Assembly (NCBI RefSeq): GCF_000021485.1
Contig: NC_011761.1
Coordinates: 898,001-962,000 of the forward strand
Source: Acidithiobacillus ferrooxidans ATCC 23270
GTDB taxonomy: Bacteria > Pseudomonadota > Gammaproteobacteria > Acidithiobacillales > Acidithiobacillaceae
DNA: 64,000 nt
Direction of reading: 5' to 3'
The notes beneath the pieces were generated by a model that did no database searches, had not been told where the DNA came from, and was given only the letters and a program-made list of their open reading frames with translations. Position 1 is the stretch's first letter. Each line of letters starts with the position of its first letter. Shown in pieces: positions 1 to 9,531 of this stretch. Both the position numbers and the translations under genes were made by a program.

Positions 1-420
1 CAGGCGCGGGAGCAGCATATTCGCCGCGGCAAGGCGACGAGCAACATCTGCACCAATCAGGGCCTGATGGTGACGGCGGCGACCATTCATATGGCGGCGC
101 TGGGCGGATACGGCTTGCAGCAGACGGCGGTGCTGTGCCATGAGCGTGCCGTGCGGTTGCGGGAACTGTTGACGGGGGTGCCGGGGGTGAGCCTGCCTTA
201 TGGCGGGGCCTTTTTCCATGAATTTGTCGTGCGCTTGCCTCATGCTGCCGTGGCGGTACGGGATACGCTGCTGGGCTATGGTTTGCTGGCGGGGCTCCCC
301 CTCTCGGATTGGGGGATGGGCGAAGCGGGCGATCTGCTGGTATGCACCACGGAACTGTTGGAAGAGGCGGATCTGTTGGCGTATCGCGGTGCCCTGACCG
401 CTGTGCTGGAGACTTTATGA
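1..420 (+). CDS. gcvPA: glycine dehydrogenase (decarboxylating) subunit 1, C-terminal part
   Basis: The frame is open from base 1 and gives about 139 residues to a TGA at 418-420, so the gene begins outside the window. The end matches the alpha subunit of two-subunit P-protein: a stretch reading GKATSNICTNQ followed by MVTAATIHMAALG is typical of the family. Together with subunit 2 it decarboxylates glycine and passes the aminomethyl group to lipoyl-GcvH in the glycine cleavage system. The next gene starts at 417 on an ATGA overlap, which indicates translational coupling of the two subunits. Family assignment is by recognition of sequence motifs and by the gcvPB neighbour. Confidence 0.9.
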   Translation, partial: QAREQHIRRGKATSNICTNQGLMVTAATIHMAALGGYGLQQTAVLCHERAVRLRELLTGVPGVSLPYGGAFFHEFVVRLPHAAVAVRDTLLGYGLLAGLPLSDWGMGEAGDLLVCTTELLEEADLLAYRGALTAVLETL

Positions 421-1868
421 GCTTTATGAGCGATTCCATTTTCGATCACGATCATCATGTCCCGGCGGTAGCGTTGCCCTCCGATATTCCGGCGGCGCTG
501 CTGCGGAAGACACCCCTGAATCTGCCCAATCCGTCTGAACTGGAGGTGCTGCGCCACTATACCCGGCTGTCCCAGAAGAATTTTTCCATCGATACCCAGT
601 TTTATCCGCTGGGTTCCTGCACCATGAAATATAATCCGCGGATTGCCCATACCATGGCCGCGCTGCCGGGCTTCGCACGCCTGCATCCGGATACGCCGGC
701 GCAGGGTATGCAGGGACTGTTGCAGGTGCTCTGGGAGTTGCAGGAATGGCTGGCGGCGACGACGGGCATGGCCGCGGTGAGCCTGACCCCGGCGGCGGGC
801 GCCCAGGGCGAACTGGCCGGTGTCGCCATGATCCGCGCCTATCATGCGGCGCACGGCGACCACGGGCGACGGAAGATGCTGATTCCCACGGCAGCGCACG
901 GTACCAATCCGGCCAGCGCCCAGATGGCGGGTTTTGACGTGGTGGAAATCCCTAATCTGGCCGACGGTGACCTGGATATGGCCTTTTTGGATCAGCATCT
1001 GGGGCCAGATATCGCAGGGATCATGTTGACCAATCCCTCCACCCTCGGGGTGTTTGAGCGTCGGATTACGGAAATTGCGGCACGTGTTCACGAGGCAGGG
1101 GGGCTGCTCTACTATGATGGCGCCAATCTCAATGCCATTCTCGGTCGGGTGCAGCCGGGGCAGATGGGTTTTGACGCGATGCATCTGAACCTGCACAAGA
1201 CTTTTGCCACGCCTCATGGCGGCGGCGGGCCGGGTGCGGGTGCGGTAGCGGTACAGGAACGCCTGCGTCCTTTTCTGCCCCTGCCAGTGGTCGCACGGGA
1301 AGCGGCAGGCGCGCTGCGCTGGCTGGACGAAGGGGATTTGCCCCGGAGCATTGGTCGGCTCAGCGCCCATGGCGGAAATATCGGCGTACTGCTGCGCGCC
1401 CATGCTTACCTGCGGCGCCTGGGGCGGGCGGGGGTGGGCCGGGTATCGGCTTATGCCGCGCTCAATGCCAATTATCTGCTCAGGGAGCTGCAGGGAGTGG
1501 GCTATCAGGCGGCCTTCCCGGAGCGGCGGGCCAGTCACGAGTTCATCCTGAGCGTCAGCGATCTGCAGAAGGCGACCGGTATACGGGCGCTGGATGTGGC
1601 CAAGCGCCTGCTGGATTTCGGGATTCACGCGCCGACCGTTTACTTTCCCCAACTGGTGCCGGAGTGCCTGCTGATCGAACCTACGGAGACCGAAAGCAAG
1701 GCGACCCTGGATCGTTTCGTGACGGTGATGGCGCAGATTCGCCGAGAGGCCTTGGAGCAGCCGGAGCTCTTGCGGGAAGCACCTCACCATCTCCCGGTGG
1801 GGCGTCTGGATGAAGCCTTGGCGGCGCGGCGTCTGGATGTCGCGGGAGGCTTTGTGACGACCGTCTGA
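417..1868 (+). CDS. gcvPB: glycine dehydrogenase (decarboxylating) subunit 2
   Basis: This 483-residue protein is the PLP-binding beta subunit of glycine decarboxylase. The PLP lysine is in LNLHKTFATPHGGGGPG, near residue 261, and the GSCTMKYNPR motif sits near the N-terminus as usual. The start at 417 overlaps the gcvPA stop (ATGA). A second in-frame ATG at 426 is an alternative. A longer open frame extends upstream from 309 inside gcvPA, but the overlap start fits the family. The convergent msbA-like gene begins only 4 bases after the stop, and no terminator is evident between them. Confidence 0.95.
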   Translation: MSFMSDSIFDHDHHVPAVALPSDIPAALLRKTPLNLPNPSELEVLRHYTRLSQKNFSIDTQFYPLGSCTMKYNPRIAHTMAALPGFARLHPDTPAQGMQGLLQVLWELQEWLAATTGMAAVSLTPAAGAQGELAGVAMIRAYHAAHGDHGRRKMLIPTAAHGTNPASAQMAGFDVVEIPNLADGDLDMAFLDQHLGPDIAGIMLTNPSTLGVFERRITEIAARVHEAGGLLYYDGANLNAILGRVQPGQMGFDAMHLNLHKTFATPHGGGGPGAGAVAVQERLRPFLPLPVVAREAAGALRWLDEGDLPRSIGRLSAHGGNIGVLLRAHAYLRRLGRAGVGRVSAYAALNANYLLRELQGVGYQAAFPERRASHEFILSVSDLQKATGIRALDVAKRLLDFGIHAPTVYFPQLVPECLLIEPTETESKATLDRFVTVMAQIRREALEQPELLREAPHHLPVGRLDEALAARRLDVAGGFVTTV

Positions 1869-1872
1869 ACCG

Positions 1873-3561
1873 CTATGCGGCCCCGTGCCCCTGGTCATCC
1901 GCCACGATCCGGCCGCGTTCGAGGCGGATGATCTGATCGGCGAGGCGGGTGGTGCGCGGACGGTGTGCGATGATGATGATGGTTTTGCGGCCGTGGAGAG
2001 CGCTGAGGGTCTCCGCGATGTGTTCTTCACTTTCGCTGTCGAGGTTGCTGGTGGCCTCGTCGAGGACCAGTACGGGGCGATCCAGATAGAGCGCGCGGGC
2101 GATGGCGAGCCGCTGGCGCTGTCCCCCGGAAAGATTGCCGCCATTACCCTTGATCAGCGTGTCCAGCCCGCCGGTCGTGGCCAGAAAATCCCAGGTGTGG
2201 GCCTGCCGCGCGGCAGCCTCGGCGCGTTGGCGGTCCGGTTGCGCGTCGGCGTAGGCGATATTGCTAAGAGCGCTGCCGGTGAAAAGTACAGGCTCCTGGG
2301 CGACAAAGGCGAAATAGCTGCGGTAATCGTCGGAAGGAAGTTCGCGAATGGATTGCCCCGCCACGGTGATGTCTCCCCCACTGGGCGGCAGAAGGCCAAG
2401 CATCACCCGCGCCAGACTGGTTTTTCCACCGCCGCTGGAACCGACGATGGCGGTCGTGCTCAACGGTGGTATGGTGAACTGGAGTCCGCGCAAAATCGCT
2501 TCACCACTCATCTGCAGTTGGAGGTCGTGGCACTGCCAGGTGCCCCAGGGGCGCGGGATGGCGGAACGGGTACCGGATTCTGCGGGCTGATCCAGCCAGG
2601 CGAAAAGGCGGTCTGCGGCCGAGAGTCCCTGCTGCAGTTGATTGTTGGCCGAGGAAAGCTGGCGCAGCGGCTCGTAGACCATCCCGAGCGCTGTCAGGAA
2701 GCTGAAAAAGGCCCCGGTCGTCATGTCGCCATTCACCACCTGACTGCCGCCCAGATAGATGATGACCCCGATGCCCAGCGCGGCGATCATTTCCATGATA
2801 GGGACGGTCGCCTTCTGGATACGGGCGATCTGCATCATCAGGTCGAAATAGCGCCGCGCCTGAACACCGAACCGTTGTGCCTCGAAGGCTTCACTGCCCT
2901 GACTTTTGATGACCTCGGCGCCGCGCAGGCTCTGGGAGAACTGATCCATGATCTGGCCCATCTGCTCCTGCTGGCGCTCGCCGCGCTGGCGCAATTTCTG
3001 CCCGAAACGAATCAGGGGATAAAACGCGATGGGCAGGGTGACCAAGCTGATGAGCGCCAGCTTCCAGCTCATGTAAAATACCACCGCCATCAGCGCGATG
3101 ATCTGGAAGGTGGATAGAAAGAAGCGCGCCAGCACCGACAGCCCCTGCTGCAACAAGGTCAGGTCCAGGCTCATCCGGGACAGGGTGCTGCCGTGACTGT
3201 TATCGATCAGGACGCCGAGGGGCAGACGCAGGGTGTGGGCGAACAGACGTTCGCGCAGGCGGCGCAAAATGTCTTCTTCCACCCGGGCGAGGGTGATGGC
3301 CTGCAGGTAGTCGGCGCTCCCTTTGACCGCGTAGATCGCGATGACACCCAGGGGCAGCCAGATAAGCATGTCGGCGTTGCGGTCGATGAATATCCGGTCG
3401 AGGACCGGCTTGATCATGTAGGCCACTCCGCCGGTGGCCGCGCCCGAAATCACCATGAACAGCATGGCGACGGCGATGCGTCCCCGGTACGCGCGAACCA
3501 GACTGAGCAGGCGGTAAAAGCTGGGAGAACGGAGCGCGGCGCGGGCGCCAGCGTCACTCAC
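1873..3561 (-). CDS. msbA: MsbA-like lipid A/lipid ABC exporter (fused permease and ATPase)
   Basis: The 562-residue protein has an N-terminal transmembrane domain of about 320 residues followed by an ATPase domain. Walker A is GSSGGGKT (about 374-381), the ABC signature is LSGGQ (about 477-481) and Walker B is VLVLDEATS (about 497-505). This layout is that of half-transporters of the MsbA/exporter family, which flip lipid A core across the inner membrane as homodimers. The start is a GTG overlapping the ferredoxin TGA (GTGA), so the two genes are probably one transcript. The substrate is inferred from family resemblance only. Confidence 0.85.
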   Translation of the reverse strand: MSDAGARAALRSPSFYRLLSLVRAYRGRIAVAMLFMVISGAATGGVAYMIKPVLDRIFIDRNADMLIWLPLGVIAIYAVKGSADYLQAITLARVEEDILRRLRERLFAHTLRLPLGVLIDNSHGSTLSRMSLDLTLLQQGLSVLARFFLSTFQIIALMAVVFYMSWKLALISLVTLPIAFYPLIRFGQKLRQRGERQQEQMGQIMDQFSQSLRGAEVIKSQGSEAFEAQRFGVQARRYFDLMMQIARIQKATVPIMEMIAALGIGVIIYLGGSQVVNGDMTTGAFFSFLTALGMVYEPLRQLSSANNQLQQGLSAADRLFAWLDQPAESGTRSAIPRPWGTWQCHDLQLQMSGEAILRGLQFTIPPLSTTAIVGSSGGGKTSLARVMLGLLPPSGGDITVAGQSIRELPSDDYRSYFAFVAQEPVLFTGSALSNIAYADAQPDRQRAEAAARQAHTWDFLATTGGLDTLIKGNGGNLSGGQRQRLAIARALYLDRPVLVLDEATSNLDSESEEHIAETLSALHGRKTIIIIAHRPRTTRLADQIIRLERGRIVADDQGHGAA

Positions 3562-3881
3562 TCTTCGAGCAGTCCCCGCTTATCCTTGACGTGCAGCCAG
3601 GCATCGGCATCTTCCGGTGCGGCTTTCTTCTGGATGATGGCCGGCCAGATCTTGGCAAGACGGGCGTTGATTTCTTCAAATTCTTTCTGACCATCCGGCA
3701 TGTCGTCATCGCGGAAAATGGCGCCCGCAGGACATTCCGGTTCGCAGAGGGTGCAATCGATGCACTCATCGGGGTCGATGACCAGGAAATTCGGCCCTTC
3801 GCGGAAGCAGTCCACCGGGCAGACGTCTACACAGTCAGTATATTTGCACTTGATACAAGATTCAGTCACCACATAAGTCAT
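3558..3881 (-). CDS. fdxA: 7Fe-8S ferredoxin (FdxA-like)
   Basis: The product is 107 residues long. The N-terminal half has [14 protein letters not shown] and a second [12 protein letters not shown] motif, the cysteine pattern of ferredoxins that carry one [3Fe-4S] and one [4Fe-4S] cluster, as in Azotobacter FdI. The C-terminal extension is also typical. The ATG at 3881 is chosen because GAGGAG lies about 10 bases upstream. An upstream GTG at 3899 would lie over that ribosome site. It is a soluble electron carrier; its partner is not evident from the context. The stop overlaps the start of the msbA-like gene. Confidence 0.93.
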   Translation of the reverse strand: MTYVVTESCIKCKYTDCVDVCPVDCFREGPNFLVIDPDECIDCTLCEPECPAGAIFRDDDMPDGQKEFEEINARLAKIWPAIIQKKAAPEDADAWLHVKDKRGLLEE

Positions 3882-4091
3882 GGGGGCGGAGCTCCTCACG
3901 GTTGAGTCTGATGGATTATAGCCGGATGTGCCGGCGGGTCGCGGGTCTATTCTAGCCTAAGGCGGCAGTGCTGCGCACTAGTTGGGGGCGGATTCGGGAA
4001 AGGCAGCCCAGCAGGAATGGCAGCCCCGGAGGTGGGTTGGAAAATAGATAAAATTAGACTAATATTACATGGCGTCGCAGGCTAAGGGCGT

Positions 4092-4122
4092 TTGGCAGGG
4101 TGCGAAAAACTTCTGCTATAGT
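4092..4122 (+). promoter_or_regulatory. probable sigma70 promoter of the peroxiredoxin gene
   Basis: TTGGCA (4092-4097) is followed, after 19 bases, by an extended -10, TGCTATAGT (TATAGT at 4117-4122). The long spacing is offset by the TG extension. It lies about 45 bases before the peroxiredoxin start. No binding site for a redox regulator was recognised. Confidence 0.6.
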
Positions 4123-4167
4123 GAAAATTCAGACTTTGTCCCGTCGTTTCAACAGAGGAGAAACCCA

Positions 4168-4770
4168 ATGGCCGTATTAGTAGGAAAAGCTGCCCCCGAT
4201 TTTGTAGCCCCCGCAGTCATGCCAGATAACAGCATCAACGAAAAGTTTCAGTTTTCTCAGCATATTAAGGGAAAGTATGCGGTTCTGTTCTTTTATCCCC
4301 TCGATTTTACCTTTGTCTGCCCCTCGGAAATTCTGGCGTTCAATCATCGCCTGAACGAGTTCAAGTCCCGCAATACCGAGGTCATCGCTTGCAGCGTGGA
4401 CTCCCATTTCACCCATCTGGCCTGGAAGAACACGCCGGAAGAGAAGGGCGGTATCGGCCATATCCAGTTGCCCATGGTCGCCGACCTCTCCAAGAGCATC
4501 GCCCGCAATTACGATGTCCTGCTCAACGATGAGGTTGCCCTGCGCGGTTCCTTTTTGATCGACCGTGAAGGCATCGTGCGTCACGAGGTGGTCAATGACC
4601 TGCCCCTGGGCCGCAACATCGACGAAATGATCCGGATGGTGGACGCACTGCAATTCTCGGAAGAACACGGCGAAGTTTGTCCTGCCCAGTGGCAGAAGGG
4701 TAAAGCAGGCATGAAGCCGACCAGCGAAGGTGTCGCCGACTTCCTGGCGCATCACGGCAAAGAGCTCTGA
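4168..4770 (+). CDS. 2-Cys peroxiredoxin (AhpC/TSA family)
   Basis: The product is 200 residues long. The peroxidatic cysteine is Cys51 in FTFVCPSE and the resolving cysteine is Cys171 in GEVCPAQW, so this is a typical 2-Cys enzyme that reduces peroxides in the cytosol with thioredoxin or AhpF-type reductants. The ATG at 4168 has AGAGGAG 7 bases upstream. An open frame continues upstream to 4069 but crosses the promoter, so it is not used. The gene is monocistronic, with its own promoter and a strong terminator at 4833. Peroxide defence suits an iron-oxidising acidophile. Confidence 0.95.
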   Translation: MAVLVGKAAPDFVAPAVMPDNSINEKFQFSQHIKGKYAVLFFYPLDFTFVCPSEILAFNHRLNEFKSRNTEVIACSVDSHFTHLAWKNTPEEKGGIGHIQLPMVADLSKSIARNYDVLLNDEVALRGSFLIDREGIVRHEVVNDLPLGRNIDEMIRMVDALQFSEEHGEVCPAQWQKGKAGMKPTSEGVADFLAHHGKEL

Positions 4771-4832
4771 CTGCCGGTCACTGCTGAGATCCCCTGTCTG
4801 GACGGACGCGGGGATGTGCCGAAGTGAAAAGG

Positions 4833-4861
4833 GCCCGGACGCCAGTCGTCCGGGCTTTTTT
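4833..4861 (+). terminator. Rho-independent terminator after the peroxiredoxin
   Basis: A perfect 9-bp stem GCCCGGACG / CGTCCGGGC encloses CCAGT and is followed by six T residues. It may also terminate the convergent minus-strand gene that ends at 4869. Confidence 0.9.
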
Positions 4862-4868
4862 CCGGGCT

Positions 4869-5594
4869 TCAGTGCAGGCCGTGTCCAGCCCCTTCCGCCG
4901 CTTCCGTCATCACCGCCCTTACCGCGTCGGGGAAATCCCCCTGCGCCATCTGCTGTGTTCCCTCCTGAAAGAAGCGGGGGGCATCGGCTGGCAAGTAGTG
5001 AATGATTGCTGCAAAAGCCTTGCGCATTTCCACAGGATCATGGGCGCGCGTCGCGGTAATCCCCCAGTTCAGCAGCAGGATGCGCCAGGGGCGGTGCGGG
5101 TCTGCGCCATCCAGATCGGCAGCGTAGTCTGCTGCAGCGGCTTCTTTCACCTCGCCCGTCAAGCGGGCGAGGGGCCGCAGTTCGGCGGGCTCGGCGTGAC
5201 CGTTGGCCAGAATGGCCAGACCGTTGACCACCGGTTCCAAGGTGTGGATGAGGCCATGTTGGTTGCATACCCACGCGGCGATACTGACCGTGATCATTTC
5301 CAGGGCGGTTTTCGCCGGACGTTCACCCAGACGATCGGCCCAGGTGGCGAGGTCCATCAGCAAACCGATGGCGAGGTCACCGATGCGCTCCGCTTCGTCG
5401 TCGGGCAGGGTGGGATCCCAGGAGGCCACATCCGTTGTCAGCACCTTGAAAAGCTGGCGCAGGGCGTCCACGATTAGTGGCGGGGTGATCTGTTCTCCGG
5501 TGGCAATGCCGCTCGCCGCAAAGGCACCGAGAACGGGTTTGGCGTATTGTTCAAAGCGCTGTTGTGCGCCCGCTATGTCCAGGATGAGAGCCAC
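4869..5594 (-). CDS. conserved hypothetical protein
   Basis: The product is 241 residues, alanine-rich and predicted to be helical; no known domain was recognised. The GTG at 5594 is preferred because GGAGG lies 6 bases upstream. An alternative GTG at 5642 would add 16 residues. The frame is open far upstream but there overlaps the divergent PHP gene at 5698. It is cytosolic as judged by the lack of a signal peptide or membrane segments. The divergent layout with the PHP phosphatase suggests promoters back to back in about 100 bp. Confidence 0.6.
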   Translation of the reverse strand: MALILDIAGAQQRFEQYAKPVLGAFAASGIATGEQITPPLIVDALRQLFKVLTTDVASWDPTLPDDEAERIGDLAIGLLMDLATWADRLGERPAKTALEMITVSIAAWVCNQHGLIHTLEPVVNGLAILANGHAEPAELRPLARLTGEVKEAAAADYAADLDGADPHRPWRILLLNWGITATRAHDPVEMRKAFAAIIHYLPADAPRFFQEGTQQMAQGDFPDAVRAVMTEAAEGAGHGLH

Positions 5595-5697
5595 TGCTGC
5601 CTCCGATATGCCCCGATGAAGTTGAGCATGGTATGCTAGCACGGAATGTCGCCGGGTTTTGCAAAGGGCGGCTCCCATTTTATCCAGGAACTTCCTC

Positions 5698-6558
5698 ATG
5701 GCGCAGCAATATCCTGTTTCTCCGGTCGATTTGCATATGCACTCCATGGCCTCCGATGGCACCATGACGCCTGCTGACTTGGTGCAGCGGGTGCATGGGG
5801 CGGGAGTGCGTGTCATGGCACTGACGGACCATGACAACACGGCGGGGTTGGATGAGGCCGCGGTACAGGCTGAGACACTGGATATCCGGCTCATCCCCGG
5901 CGTGGAAATCTCCAGCGAATGGGAAACCCAGGGCATCCATATCGTGGGCCTTTTCGTTGATCCGAAAAACAGCGTCTTACAGGAAGGACTGAGCCGGATC
6001 ATGGCGTTCCGCGACTGGCGCGCCATGGAGATCGACCGCTTGCTGGCAAATGCCGGTATTCCCGGCGCAGAAGCCGGAGCGCGGGCGATGGCGGGCAGCC
6101 GGATGGTGGGGCGCAGCCACTTCGGGCGCTGGCTGGTGCGCGAGGGGTGCTGTGCAGACGCGAACGAGGCCTTTGGCAAATATTTGGGGCGTGGTTGCAA
6201 GGCCTATGTACCCAGCAACTGGATTCCCATGACCGAGGTGGTCGGCTGGATCCATACAGCGGGCGGATATGCCGTTCTCGCCCACCCCGGTCGCTATAAG
6301 CTCAGTGGAACCAGATTGCGCGCTCTGCTCAGCGCATTTCGGGACGCGGGTGGCGTCGGTCTCGAGGTCTGTACCGGCAGTCAGGCAGCCGGTGATCGCG
6401 AGCATCTGGGGCGCCTGGCACAGCAGTTGGGCATGGCCGGTTCTGTGGGTTCCGACTTTCATGGTCCGGACGCCGGTCACGCGGCCATCGGCCATCTGCT
6501 ACCCTTGCCCGACGGTGTGGAGCCAGTCTGGGAGCGCGCCGGTATTCACCTTTACTAA
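5698..6558 (+). CDS. PHP-domain phosphoesterase (TrpH/RNase AM-like)
   Basis: The product is 286 residues. The four PHP metal-binding motifs are visible: DLHMHSMASDG near the N-terminus, LTDHDN, a central HPGRYK and the C-terminal GSDFHGPD. The length and order match the YciV/TrpH group, which acts as 3',5'-nucleoside bisphosphate phosphatase and 5'-3' exoribonuclease in Escherichia coli. The ATG at 5698 has AGGA upstream; an in-frame extension to 5659 is less likely. It is cytosolic. The exact substrate in this organism is inferred. Confidence 0.85.
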   Translation: MAQQYPVSPVDLHMHSMASDGTMTPADLVQRVHGAGVRVMALTDHDNTAGLDEAAVQAETLDIRLIPGVEISSEWETQGIHIVGLFVDPKNSVLQEGLSRIMAFRDWRAMEIDRLLANAGIPGAEAGARAMAGSRMVGRSHFGRWLVREGCCADANEAFGKYLGRGCKAYVPSNWIPMTEVVGWIHTAGGYAVLAHPGRYKLSGTRLRALLSAFRDAGGVGLEVCTGSQAAGDREHLGRLAQQLGMAGSVGSDFHGPDAGHAAIGHLLPLPDGVEPVWERAGIHLY

Positions 6559-6657
6559 CCGGCCAATCCTTCAGGGTTTTGTGGCGCTTCCGCGCATTTT
6601 CAACGGCGGGGCGCTGTGGTAGCTTTGCTCTCCATTGCGGATTCACATCAGGGGAAG

Positions 6658-7698
6658 ATGGTGCAAAACAGTCAAAAGTCAACCAGCTACGCCAACTTGG
6701 GCACGTTCGTGTTGCTGCTGGTCTACGCTGGCGCCGCATACACCCTCAGCCCCTTCGCAGGTCCCCTGCTGATGGGGGCGGTGCTGACGACGGTGGGCTG
6801 GCCCTGGCAATTGCGTCTGGAGCGTGCCTTCCATATGCCGCGCTGGCTGGGCTCCCTTGTCCATGCCCTGGTGTGGGTGGCGATCATCATCATTCCCGCG
6901 GTCATCATTGTAGATTCGGTCCTGCCCCAGTTGGCACTGCTGATTTCCCGCTGGCAGTCGGGTGGTCCCCTTGTCGTCGTGCCGCCGGAGGTGATGAAAA
7001 TTCCCTATGTGGGACACTGGTTGCTCAGCCACCTGCGCGGGCTGAACGGTGCCTACCTCTCCGCGCTGGTAAGCACACATTCCGGCATCATCACCGATTC
7101 TCTGAGCCAACTCTGGATATTCACCCTGCACACGTTTTTTGCCGCGCTGACGGTGTTTGCGCTGGCCCTCCATGGCGAACGTCTGACGGAGGCGTTGCGC
7201 CTTGGGGCCGGACAAATATGGGGCAGTGATCGCGGCGATCGTTTATTGGCCGCCAGTCGGGATGCGGCGCGCTCGGTGTTGATCGGCCTCATCGGTGTAG
7301 GTGTGGTAGAGGGCATGTTTATCGGCATTGCCTACGCTGTTGCCGGACTGGGTATGTGGCCCCTCTGGCTGGTTGCCACGGCGCTGATATCGCCTATCCC
7401 TTTCGGGGCGACGGCGGTAGTCGGCGCTGCCACCCTGTGGCTCGCTTTTACGGGGCATTGGTTTGCCGGTCTGCTCGTCCTGATCTGGGGGCTGATCGTG
7501 ATTACCGCGGCGGACCTGGTGGTCCGCCCGCTGCTCACCGGTTCGCAGACGCAAGCCCCTTTCTTTCTGGTGTTCTTCAGCATCCTTGGCGGCGCCGAGG
7601 CGTTTGGTCTGATCGGCCTGATTATCGGACCCATTCTGGTGCTGCTGGCGCGTGGCGTGTGGCGCGCATGGGAGCGGCGCGTTCGCCTTCAGGAGTAG
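6658..7698 (+). CDS. AI-2E family transporter (PerM-like permease)
   Basis: The product is 346 residues with about seven or eight hydrophobic segments, and the C-terminal half has the conserved G-L-I-G-x-x-x-G-P-I-L motif of the family (GLIGLIIGPILVLLARG). Members export AI-2 or act as Na+/H+ antiporters or permeases of unclear substrate. The ATG at 6658 (MVQNSQK) follows a GGGGA ribosome site; a GTG at 6616 is possible but lacks one. It stands about 100 bp after the PHP gene and could be co-transcribed with it. Confidence 0.85.
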   Translation: MVQNSQKSTSYANLGTFVLLLVYAGAAYTLSPFAGPLLMGAVLTTVGWPWQLRLERAFHMPRWLGSLVHALVWVAIIIIPAVIIVDSVLPQLALLISRWQSGGPLVVVPPEVMKIPYVGHWLLSHLRGLNGAYLSALVSTHSGIITDSLSQLWIFTLHTFFAALTVFALALHGERLTEALRLGAGQIWGSDRGDRLLAASRDAARSVLIGLIGVGVVEGMFIGIAYAVAGLGMWPLWLVATALISPIPFGATAVVGAATLWLAFTGHWFAGLLVLIWGLIVITAADLVVRPLLTGSQTQAPFFLVFFSILGGAEAFGLIGLIIGPILVLLARGVWRAWERRVRLQE

Positions 7699-7803
7699 CT
7701 GGCCGATCTGGGTGATTAGGGAACTGTACAGGCTTCCCGTCTATCCAACCAATGGGTATTATCTTTGCAATGGATATCATTGCAATCACATCAGGAGCAG
7801 ATC

Positions 7804-8226
7804 ATGGATTACTCAATGTTGGATCAACAATACAATCAGTTGCAGCAACAGACCCAGAATAACCTGCAGGCCCTGCAGCAGGTGGCCGGACGGGTGAGCG
7901 CCATGGCGCCCGATAACATGACCGGGCGCGAGATCAGTATGGAATTGCGCGGTCTGGCCATGAATTTGCAGCAACAGCAGCAGAATGTAGGGATGATGCT
8001 GCAGCAGATGGCGCAGCATATTCAGCAACTGGAAATGCAGATGCAGGGGATGGGGCAGGGTGGAATGAACCCCAATATGGGACAGCAGCGTCCCTGGAAT
8101 GCACCCATGCAGGGGCAGCCGGGTATGGGGAGCGGTTTCCTGGGTAATGTCATGACCGGTTTGGGGCTGGGTGCCGGCTTCGCGGTGGCGGACAATATCG
8201 TTGATGATATTTTCGACAGCTTCTAG
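7804..8226 (+). CDS. small Gln/Met-rich coiled-coil protein
   Basis: The product is 140 residues. The first 80 are Gln-rich with a clear heptad-like character (runs such as QQQQQNVGMMLQQM). A Met/Gly/Pro-rich linker follows, then a C-terminal GLGLGAGFAVADNIVDDIFDSF-type glycine-rich amphipathic segment. The start ATG follows CAGGAGCAGATC. I do not recognise a family. It resembles DUF-type proteins with a terminal glycine zipper, which could allow membrane association, but that is inference. Confidence 0.65.
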   Translation: MDYSMLDQQYNQLQQQTQNNLQALQQVAGRVSAMAPDNMTGREISMELRGLAMNLQQQQQNVGMMLQQMAQHIQQLEMQMQGMGQGGMNPNMGQQRPWNAPMQGQPGMGSGFLGNVMTGLGLGAGFAVADNIVDDIFDSF

Positions 8227-8279
8227 GTCGAAATGTGGATCGCTCGTTTTGACGGTTTTCTGCAGATTGTGTCCTGCCC

Positions 8280-8747
8280 ATGATGCTACCGTTGCCGGTC
8301 TATCTGGATCTGGAGTCGCGGGTTCTTGCCTGGGCTGCAGGCCAGGGGTGGCGGTTGCAGCGTACCGGCTCTTTGCGCCGGGATGAATGGCCGGTGCCGC
8401 GCCTGGAGTTTCTGCGCGAGGGGAGGTTGGCATTGGACGAGTGGGACGTCGCGTTGGCTGCCTGTCCTCTGTTCGCGAGGGCTGCCTCCGGGCAACGGGA
8501 GGCATGGAGTCATGAAGGCATCAGGGTGAAATTTTATCAGGCCCCGACCGAGTTTCTGGGGTTTGCGCAGATCGCCCATACCGGACCGGCCGGGTTTGTC
8601 GCTGCCTGTCGCCGCTTGCCCGGCTGGGATGAGGCACCGGCACCCGATGAGGTGACTGCATTTGCTCGCGTCGGACTGCCTTATATACCTCCCTCCCGGC
8701 GTCCTCTGGAGGGGCTCGCGATGTTGCCTGGAGCTGCGTGTGACTAA
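8280..8747 (+). CDS. hypothetical protein upstream of rlmB
   Basis: The product is 155 residues, soluble and arginine/tryptophan-rich; no domain was recognised. The tandem ATG codons at 8280/8283 lack a good ribosome site, so the start is uncertain. Its end overlaps the rlmB GTG start by 8 bases, which argues that the two are translated from one message. Function is unknown. Confidence 0.55.
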   Translation: MMLPLPVYLDLESRVLAWAAGQGWRLQRTGSLRRDEWPVPRLEFLREGRLALDEWDVALAACPLFARAASGQREAWSHEGIRVKFYQAPTEFLGFAQIAHTGPAGFVAACRRLPGWDEAPAPDEVTAFARVGLPYIPPSRRPLEGLAMLPGAACD

Positions 8748-9507
8748 AGAATCCCTTTATGGTATCCATGCGGTCAGCGCGGCACTGGATGCAGAGGAAT
8801 TGCTGGAACTCTGGGTTGCCGTCGAGCGGCGGGCTGATGAGCGCATTGCGCCTTTAGTGCAGAAGGCTGCAGAACAGCGTCTGCCGGTGCAGGAATGGCG
8901 GAGTGTGGCGCTCGGCCGGAAACTGAACACCGACCGGCACCAGGGCGTGGGCGGCTTGCTGCGCGCCTTTCCCGGACAAGATTTCGAGGCGATCCTCGCG
9001 CAACTGAACGGCTGTGGTTTTTTGTTGGTGCTGGATGGTGTGCTGGATCCCCATAATCTTGGGGCATGCCTGCGCAGTGCGGAGGCGGCGGGGGTCGACG
9101 CGGTGATTCTGCCCCGGGATAACGCCTGCCCGGTCAATGCTACCGTGCGCAAGGCGTCCGCCGGATCGGCGTCACGCGTTCCGGTCTGTACCGTGACCAA
9201 TCTGTCGCGCACTCTGTCCTCGCTGCAGGAGGCGGGATTCTGGCTGGTCGGGATGGCGGGGGAGGGTTCCCGGAGCCTTTATGCGCTGGACCTCGACATG
9301 CCGCTAGTGATGGTGATGGGGGGTGAGGAGAAGGGCTTGCGCCGCCTTACCCGGGAGCATTGCGATTACTTGGCGCATATTCCCATGATGGGAGCCATCG
9401 AAAGCCTGAACGTGTCCGTAGCTACCGGGATCTGCCTCTTCGAGGCGGCCCGGCAGCGGCGGAATCTGTCCCCCGCGCGGCCTGTCGCGCAGGAAAAATC
9501 CGCTTGA
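8740..9507 (+). CDS. rlmB: 23S rRNA (guanosine-2'-O-)-methyltransferase RlmB
   Basis: The product is 255 residues. It has the small N-terminal substrate-binding domain (YGIHAVSAAL at the start) and a SPOUT methyltransferase domain with LDGVLDPHNLGACLRSAEAAG, MGGEEKGL and the knot motif SLNVSVATGICLFEA. The enzyme methylates G2251 of 23S rRNA with SAM. The GTG at 8740 has GGAG 6 bases upstream and overlaps the preceding gene. A longer frame from 8662 has no support. Confidence 0.93.
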   Translation: MTKESLYGIHAVSAALDAEELLELWVAVERRADERIAPLVQKAAEQRLPVQEWRSVALGRKLNTDRHQGVGGLLRAFPGQDFEAILAQLNGCGFLLVLDGVLDPHNLGACLRSAEAAGVDAVILPRDNACPVNATVRKASAGSASRVPVCTVTNLSRTLSSLQEAGFWLVGMAGEGSRSLYALDLDMPLVMVMGGEEKGLRRLTREHCDYLAHIPMMGAIESLNVSVATGICLFEAARQRRNLSPARPVAQEKSA

Positions 9508-9531
9508 ACCCGCGGCAAGGCCATTCCTGAT

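Noticed and set aside
276-2144. Very long minus-strand open frame across gcvPB
   Set aside because: It is antisense to a clearly conserved enzyme, has His/Gln/Arg-rich shadow composition and no ribosome site. It is typical of GC-rich DNA.
1885-3117. 410-codon plus-strand frame across the msbA-like gene
   Set aside because: It lies antisense to an ABC exporter with all motifs; no domain or start signal supports it.
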